Source: JBKEAJ01 sp047974415
GTDB taxonomy: Bacteria; Bacteroidota; Bacteroidia; Bacteroidales; Prolixibacteraceae
Reading direction: 5' to 3'
DNA length: 31,035 nucleotides
NCBI GenBank assembly: GCA_047974415.1
Contig: JBKECH010000128.1
Location: 1-31,035, forward strand
The position numbers and the translations under genes are program-made. The notes under the pieces are model-generated. The model saw nothing but the letters and a program-made list of their open reading frames with translations. It did no database searches and had not been told where the DNA came from. Below are positions 25,631-31,035 of the stretch, piece after piece (position 1 is the first letter of the stretch; every line of letters begins with the position of its first letter).

Positions 25631-25800
25631 AGAGCCCGTCTATAAAGCCCAATATCTGCGTGCGAGTTAGTTATTTACACAAGTAGAGACGCCCAAGCTG
25701 GGCGTCTCTACTTCCAATTCACAAACTCCCAACATACAGAACGGCAAGCCTTGATATTTAACTTTATAGTTCAGACTCTCGACATTATGGACAGACACTA
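25630..25800 (+). repeat. MITE-like dispersed element, copy 2 (complete, with insert)
   Basis: About 171 bp. The left end reads TAGAGCCCGTCTATAAAGCC. The right end, on the minus strand, is TAGTGTCTGTCCATAATGTC. The inside matches copy 1 except for an extra palindrome (25682-25712) and an added stretch containing CATACAGAACGGCAAG that is shared with copy 3. The terminal TAG on the minus strand is exactly the stop codon of the DUF4251 gene. Confidence 0.82.
25682..25712. repeat. Perfect palindrome nested in element copy 2
   Basis: AGTAGAGACGCCCA, a three-base loop AGC, then the exact complement TGGGCGTCTCTACT. Copy 1 lacks it: there CACAAGTA runs almost directly into ACTTCCAATTC. It is therefore a separate small insertion of REP-like type. 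Confidence 0.85.
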
Positions 25801-26313
25801 TTTATTGCGCAAAGGTCTAATTACTCCTTGGAAAGAAATTTGAGATTTATTAGTTATAGTAAGCCCCAGCGACGCAAAACCCTCGGCAGAAGACGAAAGA
25901 ATGAAATTGTATTCGTTGTGTTCGTCTTTTCCTGTAAAAGTTATGTGAAACATGTTGTTATCTTTCTTTGTCATTTTATAATCAGAAATAGAATCTAGGT
26001 TTATGCCCCCGTCTTCGCCATATCCTGCCGATGAGTATGCACGTCCGAAATATGGTAAAGAAATTCGCACCGAATCACCGTTGAAGTCAACAGAGTATAA
26101 ACTCGATAAATTAATATTCCTAAAACCCATTGGTTGTGCCGACTGTGCTTCAAAACTATAGATCTTGTTTGAAACCAAACTGTCAATTAGTGCTATTTTT
26201 TCAGTCTTTCTTGCCTCTTTTATTTTCTTTCTATTCATTTTTTGGGCAGAGCCAACATTGCAACTCAAGACCAAAAATAGCAAAATTGCAGTATTTCTAA
26301 TGTATATCTTCAT
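25798..26313 (-). CDS. DUF4251 domain secreted protein
   Basis: This is a small secreted protein (171 aa) with a Sec signal (MKIYIRNTAILLFLVLSCNVGSAQ) whose SCN could also suggest a lipoprotein, though no clean lipobox is present. The mature part matches the DUF4251 pattern: a charged helix (KIKEARKTEKIALIDSLV), FEAQSAQPMGFRNINLSSLYSVDFNGDSVRISLPYFGRAYSSAGYG, and a beta-rich end with ISFQGVIRPL. Function is unknown. Its stop codon TAG is the outermost triplet of dispersed element copy 2, so the last codon abuts the element exactly. It is followed upstream on the same strand by comB at a distance of 80 bases. Confidence 0.8.
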   Translation of the reverse strand: MKIYIRNTAILLFLVLSCNVGSAQKMNRKKIKEARKTEKIALIDSLVSNKIYSFEAQSAQPMGFRNINLSSLYSVDFNGDSVRISLPYFGRAYSSAGYGEDGGINLDSISDYKMTKKDNNMFHITFTGKDEHNEYNFILSSSAEGFASLGLTITNKSQISFQGVIRPLRNK

Positions 26314-26393
26314 TTTTTTAGATGTTTAAATGTTCGTTCTTATGGATAACAAAGTTTTGCCTAAAATGTTGTATTCGTTTATTTAGAAGCGTC

Positions 26394-27107
26394 TTATTTT
26401 GCTTGTATTGTTCCATCCTTATGTAGGCGAGGAATTATATTTATAATGTTGATATTGAAACAGTAGTCTAAATCAGGCTGTAAACCTAAGCTCAACAAAT
26501 ATTGGTAGTGCCTGCCCCGACTAGCAAAGTCTTGTAAGTGGTCTTTTTGAGAGATGTATAGACTGCTCATTGCCAATGCGGCATCGCTCAACTTATATTG
26601 ATTCCTAGTCAGTTCAAAAGCTATCAATCCAGCACATAACGAGTCTTCCAATGCAAACTCTCCGTTTGTTCCACTACATAGAATAATAATGTCTTGGTGT
26701 TGAGTCAGGCGCTCAATTGTAGCTCCTGCATTTAGAAAAGAGGCAATGTATAGGCAGTCTGCACCTTGCGCATTGCGAATAGCCCTTGTGCCATTGCTAG
26801 TTGTCATTATGAGTGATTTGTTTTTTACCACCTCCTTAGTAAAAAGTAGAGGGGAGTTTCCTAGGTCAAAACCGTTTATGGGTAAGGCATTGCGCTCGCC
26901 CACCAAAAGTGTATTTTTTGCATTGATATTGCGAAGACGTTCAAAAGCTTCATTTGTCGATAACACAGGATGTATGTTCTTTGCCCCATTAGCTAATGCC
27001 GTGCAGATAACGCTACTAGCTCTAAGTACATCGACTACGACGATGGTCTTGTTGGATATGTCGCTGGGCAGTTTGCTAATTGCTGTGAATATAATGTCTA
27101 CTGTCAT
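26394..27107 (-). CDS. comB: ComB-type 2-phosphosulfolactate phosphatase
   Basis: The 237-residue protein is a ComB-family phosphatase, a magnesium-dependent enzyme that removes phosphate from 2-phosphosulfolactate in the coenzyme M pathway of archaea. In bacteria without that pathway its substrate is not settled. Family motifs are present: VVVDVLRASSVICTALANGA near the N terminus, LLVGERNALPINGFDLGNSP, IMTTSNGTRAI, and CSGTNGEFALEDSLCAG. The length is typical. A TACATTTG box lies at 27158-27165 on the minus strand, but no TTTG sits at the right distance. No other sulfolactate genes are in the window. Confidence 0.87.
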   Translation of the reverse strand: MTVDIIFTAISKLPSDISNKTIVVVDVLRASSVICTALANGAKNIHPVLSTNEAFERLRNINAKNTLLVGERNALPINGFDLGNSPLLFTKEVVKNKSLIMTTSNGTRAIRNAQGADCLYIASFLNAGATIERLTQHQDIIILCSGTNGEFALEDSLCAGLIAFELTRNQYKLSDAALAMSSLYISQKDHLQDFASRGRHYQYLLSLGLQPDLDYCFNINIINIIPRLHKDGTIQAK

Positions 27108-27165
27108 AATGCATTGATAATTAGTGTGATGTCTGTTCTTGGGTTGGATGTTGAATACAAATGTA

Positions 27166-27315
27166 AATATAATTATTCAAATGTAGGATATTATCCCAGA
27201 TGTGTATTAACTCACCTGCTGCGTGCTCCAATTTTTTCAAAACAAAACCCTTATTTTATCGGGTTTGAGGCCCTGTCTACGGCGTTCCAATGTGAATTAC
27301 CAAAACAAAAATGAA
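27166..27315. other. Short non-coding spacer at the edge of the decayed patch
   Basis: No gene is supported. It contains an AAACCC/GGGTTT inverted repeat at 27245-27266 without a clear T run. It separates comB from the gene fragments. Confidence 0.45.
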
Positions 27316-27483
27316 ATGAACGATGATTTAATCCAATTTTTAATCTATTACAACCTAAACCGAAGGCACGACTCTCTTAGAAAAGAGTTAGATGTGAGAA
27401 CGCCTTTTCAAGCAGTGCAGAAATGGTTTATACTAAACCTGAAATATTTAAATGCAAGCCCGAAATATTTAAAAATAAAATAA
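27316..27483 (+). pseudogene. Transposase fragment, C-terminal end of an integrase-core (IS481/IS3-like) protein
   Basis: About 55 codons ending in TAA. NDDLIQFLIYYNLNRRHDSLRKELDVRTPFQAVQKWF matches the final part of rve-type transposases, where a YYN-x-RRPH-SL-like stretch follows the last catalytic residue. Nothing upstream supplies the rest of the DDE domain, so it is a remnant. The frame continues upstream for about 30 codons without family likeness. The exact IS family is uncertain. Confidence 0.6.
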
Positions 27484-27543
27484 TATTTTGAACCAAAATA
27501 AAGTAAACTCTCATCAACAATGTTGTGAAACTTGACAGAGAAT

Positions 27544-27888
27544 ATGTTTTGCAAGCTTACGGTCGCATTAGAGGAGGTGGGATATACGCATCTGGGAGAT
27601 TTAGGCATAGAAGGTGGAGAGGTGTTTGGCTACACTGAGAAAGAACATTTAATGGAGCACAATCTCTATGTATGTTACGAAAATGCAATTGAATTGAAAC
27701 GTCATTTAACCTTTTGTGATTATCTAAGAACACATGAGACAGAAAGGAATAGATATAGTCAAACCAAGCTTGAAATGGCTAAACAATATCCTAATGATAT
27801 GGACAGTTATGTATTAGGCAAGCAGTCTATAATTATAGATATATATGAAAAATGTACTTTAGATATATCTTATAAAGATAAGTTGTAG
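27544..27888 (+). pseudogene. GrpB (UPF0157) family protein, N-terminally truncated
   Basis: The 114-residue frame matches only the C-terminal two thirds of GrpB proteins: ALEEVGYTHLGDLGIEGGEVFGYTEKEHLMEHNLYVC, ELKRHLTFCDYLRTHETERNRYSQTKLEMAKQYPNDMDSY, and IYEKCTL. The expected N terminus with the EHVGSTSVPGL nucleotidyltransferase-like signature is missing. Only a transposase fragment is found upstream. GrpB proteins have a nucleotidyltransferase fold and uncertain function; they often travel with phosphotransferase genes like the one that follows 27 bases downstream. It is probably non-functional. Confidence 0.75.
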
Positions 27889-27915
27889 CATGAAAATGGG
27901 GAGTATAATAGAAGA

Positions 27916-28555
27916 TTGAGTATAAATAAACTGGCAATATCAGAAAGATTAGTTCAAGAATTAATTTCTAGCCAATTTCCATGTTGGCAGAATCTAGTAA
28001 TCAAAGAGGTTGAGAAAAGTGGACACGATAATCGAGCTTCTAGATTGGGCGACTTCATGTGTGTCAGATTGCCTAGTGCTCTCTCTTATGCTTCGCAAGT
28101 AGAGAAAGAATTTGAGTGGCTACCTCAATTAGCTAAACATGTTTCTATTTCAATAACTGAACCTCTAGTTTTAGGGAAACCCGATACAAACTACCCATAC
28201 TCTTGGTCAATCAACAAGTATCTGGAAGGAGAAACACTCGAATTATGCGACGACAACAAATCAACTATTACCAAAGAATTAGCAAGCTTTCTATAAGGAA
28301 CTTCAATCTATTGACACAACAAATGGTCCGTTAGCTGGACAACACATTTTTTATAGAGGAGGTCAATTGTCAGTTTACCATAATGAAGTCACAGATGCTC
28401 TTAACACGCTAAAAGATGTTATAGATACAGACACTTGTCTTTATCTTTGGGAGAGTGCACTTGCTAACACATGGACTAAAGAGAATGTTTGGGTACATGG
28501 AGATGTAGCCATAGGTAATTTACTACAGCAAAATTATCATTTGGCAGGCAATGTT
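27916..28555 (+). pseudogene. Aminoglycoside-phosphotransferase-like gene, frameshifted and cut by IS4
   Basis: The N-terminal frame (TTG start at 27916) reads EKSGHDNRASRLGDFMCVRLPS and WSINKYLEGETLE, typical of the APH/choline-kinase-like family (COG3173-type). It stops at 28296. Moving one base forward near 28290 restores YKELQSIDTTNGPLAGQ...FYRGG and then HGDVAIGNLL, the catalytic HGDxxxxN loop. The frame is cut at GNV by the insertion sequence at 28556. Just after the right end (30028) GACATTGAGTTTGGAATG encodes DIEFGM in phase, a possible continuation through the metal-binding Asp motif, but it then stops. About 90 C-terminal residues are missing. Two lesions make it a pseudogene. Confidence 0.82.
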
Positions 28556-30027
28556 GTTTAGTTAAGGCGTTAAAATAAATAGTTGATTATTAGGTTAGTC
28601 TGTATTTTTTTTCTTGTCTTTACAGTGTAATTAAAAAAGGACGAAGCAAAATGCAGAAAGAAAACGGACACGACCTATGCAGGTCAAAATTATAGAGTAT
28701 TAATAACTAAAAATATAAATGATGAGATTGAAAAAGACACGTTCCAAAACCGCGTCAAGCGCGGTGTGCCTGAGTCGTTTTCGCGAGAGTGGACTTTTTC
28801 AATTCCCAAGCTAATGTTTCTTATTATGTCGTTAAACAGAGCTATTCAACGAGATTTAGACAGCTTCTTCAACAATCTTGATCGCTCAGAGTATACCATC
28901 CGAAAAGTTAGTAAAGGAGCATTTACTCAAGCAAGAGCAAAGATTGATGAAACAGGTTTTATTCGTTTCAACGAAATAGCCGTAGACACTTTTTACGGAG
29001 CAGTAGACTACAACAAATGGCATGGACACAGAGTTTTAGCTGCAGACGGTTCAACATTAAGGCTTCCCACGCATGATAGCGTAAAAAAGAAATTTGGAGA
29101 GTGTAAATTCGGTCACAAGAAAGACAAAATACTCTCCATGGCTACATCATCAATACTGTACGATGTTTTAAATCAGATATGCATTGATGCCCAACTTACA
29201 TCTTTTAAGAACTTGAATGGGAAATCAGGTAATGAGCAGCGTCTGTTGGATTCTCATTTGACACACGTTAGACAGGGCGACTTGTTACTATTGGATAGAG
29301 GTTATCCGAGTATTGCTTTGTTCTTTATCCTACACGCCATGCAAGTCGATTTCTGCATACGCATGCAAACCAAATGGTGGAAAGACGTGAGATATTTTAA
29401 AGCTAGTGGAGAGGCACAACGCATCGTGTCTTTTAAATTGCCAGAAAAGGATAAGAATAAACTATCATCGTATCCTCACTCGCTTGATGTGGAGATTGAG
29501 TGTAGACTCGTAAGAGTAGAGCTAGAAGATGGGACAATAGAGGTTTTATGTACATCTCTTTTGGATGACCGGAAATATAAAGTTGAAGAGTTTAAAGACT
29601 TGTACCATCTACGATGGGGAGTTGAGGAGGCATATAAATTACTGAAAAACAGGATCGAATTAGAGGCCTTTAGCGGGAAAACGGCAAATGCTGTAAAACA
29701 AGATTTTCATGCCAAAGTTTTTCTGATGACTCTATGTGCTGCATATGCCCACCCTATAGAGCAACGAGTTAGAGAGGAATACAAAGCTGACAATGAACAT
29801 AAACATAGCCAGAAAATAAACCGAACCAATACGATATCCTGTACAAGAAGCATATTAATTGGCATGTTTCTCAAAAAGCACTATACCAAGGCATTGGACT
29901 CCTTCGATAATCTTATATATAACACTCGTGAGCTTGTCAGACCAAATAGAAAAATTCCAAGACATGCGAAGGAGAGGAAAGCATACTGTATGAATTATAA
30001 GCACTTATGAATGTTTCTTAACTAAAC
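28556..30027 (+). mobile_element. IS4-family insertion sequence (about 1.47 kb)
   Basis: A perfect 11-bp terminal inverted repeat, GTTTAGTTAAG at 28556-28566 and its complement at 30017-30027, flanks a single transposase gene. Left and right flanks (CAATGTT and GACATTG) show no direct repeat, although IS4 elements usually duplicate 9-12 bp, so a flank has been altered or the outer ends are slightly different. The element interrupts the phosphotransferase-like pseudogene. Confidence 0.8.
28766..30010 (+). CDS. IS4-family DDE transposase
   Basis: This transposase (414 aa from the GTG at 28766) has the IS4 catalytic set: Asp94 in AADGSTLRL, Asp177 in LLLLDRGYPS, and the family signature Y-(2)-R-(3)-E-(6)-K as YHLRWGVEEAYKLLK (Tyr280, Arg283, Glu287, Lys294). 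The open frame continues upstream to 28631 without an ATG; NDEIEKDTFQNRVKRG just before the GTG looks like genuine protein, so the true start may be a rare codon (ATT at 28727 or ATA at 28715), or a frameshift relative to an ATG frame at 28719. All three catalytic acids are intact, so it may be active if expressed. It lies within the 11-bp inverted repeats. Confidence 0.88.
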   Translation: MPESFSREWTFSIPKLMFLIMSLNRAIQRDLDSFFNNLDRSEYTIRKVSKGAFTQARAKIDETGFIRFNEIAVDTFYGAVDYNKWHGHRVLAADGSTLRLPTHDSVKKKFGECKFGHKKDKILSMATSSILYDVLNQICIDAQLTSFKNLNGKSGNEQRLLDSHLTHVRQGDLLLLDRGYPSIALFFILHAMQVDFCIRMQTKWWKDVRYFKASGEAQRIVSFKLPEKDKNKLSSYPHSLDVEIECRLVRVELEDGTIEVLCTSLLDDRKYKVEEFKDLYHLRWGVEEAYKLLKNRIELEAFSGKTANAVKQDFHAKVFLMTLCAAYAHPIEQRVREEYKADNEHKHSQKINRTNTISCTRSILIGMFLKKHYTKALDSFDNLIYNTRELVRPNRKIPRHAKERKAYCMNYKHL

Positions 30028-30069
30028 GACATTGAGTTTGGAATGTAAAATAGTTAAGTTCTAATTGTT

Positions 30070-30139
30070 AATATGCAGAACGGCAAGACTTGATTTTGAA
30101 CTTTCTAGTTCAGGCTCCCGACATTATGGACGAGCACTA
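30070..30139 (+). repeat. Right half of the dispersed element (copy 3)
   Basis: From CAGAACGGCAAG to GACATTATGGACGAGCACTA this matches the right half of copy 2 with scattered substitutions, and the minus-strand end reads TAGTGCTCGTCCATAATGTC. The left half is missing. It lies 40 bases after the IS4 element. The 30140-30256 interval up to ssrA shows no gene. Confidence 0.75.
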
Positions 30140-30256
30140 AGTCGAGCTTATTCTCTTTGTCTTTTTGATGCCCTTTTTTTGAAAGAGAAAGACTTCTGTA
30201 ATGCATTGATGTCGTAAAGGTTGCCATGCTAGTGTCGTCTGTAGGTTTGATAAAAG

Positions 30257-30653
30257 TGGAGCTGGCGGGAGTCGAACCCGCGTCCAAACAAGGAAGCCAT
30301 ATGCTTTCTACACGCTTAGCTCTATTTAAGTTTTAGAGTATCTGCCGGCGTAGAGCCACCAACATTCAACCTTAGTCTCTAAGTTTTGACTTACGAGCGA
30401 GACATTCGTAAACCTATCTTCTAGTTTCTGCGCCTCTGAATCCGACCGGAAAGAAGAATGTCCATCGGAGAGACGTCTCGTCTCAGCACCTTGTGCCAAG
30501 ATTAAGCCTTAATCTACTGTGATTCGATTAGGCAGCAAGAGCGAAATTGTCATTGCCAGTTAAAAAGTTCGACCGTTCAGTTTAACGAGCCTACGAACAA
30601 CGCTCGACGTGCTTACATACCACCTCGTCTTGCTGTCAAAACCAGTCAGCCCC
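30257..30653 (-). ncRNA. ssrA: tmRNA
   Basis: tmRNA rescues stalled ribosomes and tags the broken product. The minus strand begins GGGGCTGACTGGTTTTGACA, the standard bacterial start, and ends with the tRNA-like T arm GCGGG-TTCGACT-CCCGC and CAGCTCCA. The 5' GGGGCTG pairs with CAGCTCC (one G-U). The length is about 397 nt. A tag reading frame ending in ALAA lies in the middle. CCA is not encoded. It has a consensus promoter directly upstream. Confidence 0.96.
30528..30557 (-). other. tmRNA tag reading frame (GNDNFALAA)
   Basis: GGCAATGACAATTTCGCTCT and the following TGCTGCCTAA encode G-N-D-N-F-A-L-A-A-stop. The ALAA end is the usual degradation signal. The resume codon is taken as the Gly, by comparison with tags of related bacteria that begin with Gly. 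Confidence 0.85.
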
Positions 30654-30667
30654 ATGGTACAAGTCTG

Positions 30668-30699
30668 CAAAGATACGTTCTTTTTGTAAATTTATCAAA
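30668..30699 (-). promoter_or_regulatory. Bacteroidota sigma promoter for ssrA
   Basis: The minus strand reads TTTG, 20 bases, TATCTTTG, an exact match. Initiation falls about ten bases before the mature 5' end. Confidence 0.85.
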
Positions 30700-30721
30700 C
30701 GAGAAGAAGTTTTGCATAATA

Positions 30722-30750
30722 CAAAAAAGATTTGCATTTTCAGCAAATCT
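30722..30750 (-). terminator. Intrinsic terminator after tRNA-Pro
   Basis: On the minus strand AGATTTGC-tgaaaat-GCAAATCT is a perfect eight-bp stem followed by five to six T. It lies between tRNA-Pro and the ssrA promoter. Confidence 0.88.
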
Positions 30751-30765
30751 CTCTTTTGTATCTAG

Positions 30766-30840
30766 TCGGGGTACTAGGATTCGTACCTAGGACCCCCTGC
30801 TCCCAAAGCAGGTGCGCTAACAGGACTGCGCTACACCCCG
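30766..30840 (-). tRNA. tRNA-Pro (TGG)
   Basis: Acceptor CGGGGTG pairs with TACCCCG (one G-U), A73 follows, the anticodon arm is CCTGC-TTTGGGA-GCAGG with anticodon TGG, and the T arm is CTAGG-TACGAAT-CCTAG. CCA is not encoded. Confidence 0.94.
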
Positions 30841-30857
30841 ATGAATAATTTCGCTTG

Positions 30858-30889
30858 CAAAAGTACAGTATTAAGCATTAAGTTCCAAA
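30858..30889 (-). promoter_or_regulatory. Bacteroidota sigma promoter for tRNA-Pro
   Basis: The minus strand reads TTTG, 20 bases, TACTTTTG, an exact consensus match about 18 bases before the tRNA. Confidence 0.82.
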
Positions 30890-30982
30890 TAAATTTTATT
30901 ATTTATTTTAACGCTTGTATTGACACTTTTCTATGGTGCTGTAAATGTGATTAATGTAGGCGTAGCTCATGTTGTTTTTATT

Positions 30983-31035
30983 TAGAGTCTGTCTATAAAG
31001 TCCAATATCTGCGTTATGCTCACTTTGCGAATTAG
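30983..31035 (+). repeat. Left end of the dispersed element (copy 4, cut by the window edge)
   Basis: TAGAGTCTGTCTATAAAGTC then CAATATCTGCGTTATGCTCA and CTTTGCGAATTAG are almost identical to copy 1 over all 53 visible bases. The right part lies outside the window. Confidence 0.82.

Noticed and set aside
27245..27266. AAACCC...GGGTTT hairpin as a terminator
   Set aside because: The stem is only six bp with a ten-base loop and no T run follows on either strand.
27916..28555. A working aminoglycoside-resistance gene
   Set aside because: The frame is broken by a one-base shift and truncated by the IS4 element before the Asp motif, so no functional kinase is expected.
30105..30287. Minus-strand frame of 60 codons overlapping the tmRNA 3' end and element copy 3
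   Set aside because: It runs through a structured RNA gene and a repeat, and has no coding signature.

Overview
The window comes from a member of the Bacteroidota, most likely a Bacteroidales-type anaerobe. The signs are a SusC/SusD outer-membrane pair, DUF4251, DUF6261, GSCFA and START-like genes, and stable-RNA promoters of the Bacteroidota primary-sigma form (TTTG, 19-20 bases, TAnnTTTG). The chromosome is moderately AT-rich. Most of the window is ordinary chromosome; the accessory parts are a fucose-oriented glycan locus (about 7.5-19.7 kb) and a decayed gene patch (about 27.3-30.1 kb) beside ssrA.

Layout. 1-6.7 kb: tRNA-Met, mltG, a YgjP-type metallopeptidase, an AI-2E family permease with a SIMPL protein, a START-like protein, and a phnA-like gene coupled to a membrane metallophosphoesterase. 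6.76-7.38 kb: rsmG. 7.5-12.95 kb: three lipoproteins on the + strand (a beta-helix protein with a C-terminal PDZ domain, an atypical GH29 with a discoidin-like tail, and a canonical GH29), closed by a strong terminator. 13.1-14.3 kb: a DUF6261-type gene preceded by an array of about nine 42-bp tandem repeats. 14.6-19.65 kb: susD and susC on the - strand, converging on the hydrolases. 19.7-22.8 kb: rpsA and a GSCFA gene. 23-25.6 kb: tRNA-Ile2, a phosphofructokinase and glyA. 25.8-27.1 kb: DUF4251 and comB genes. 27.3-30.0 kb: fragments of a transposase, a GrpB protein and an aminoglycoside-phosphotransferase-like gene cut by an IS4-family insertion sequence. 30.2-30.9 kb: tmRNA and tRNA-Pro.

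How the parts fit together. SusC/SusD would import fucosylated oligosaccharides released at the surface or trimmed in the periplasm by the three lipoproteins. No dedicated regulator, fucose catabolic gene or sulfatase lies in the window, so the locus is probably incomplete here or controlled from elsewhere.

The most unusual structure is a family of short dispersed elements of about 150 bp with near-20-bp terminal inverted repeats. Four or five copies or ends are visible (2331, 2484, 25630, 30070, 30983). They have no coding capacity, and several ends coincide exactly with the stop codons of neighbouring genes. One copy carries a nested perfect palindrome. Together with the 42-bp array these are the best candidates for something undescribed. 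No CRISPR array, prophage, toxin-antitoxin pair or recognisable defence system was found.
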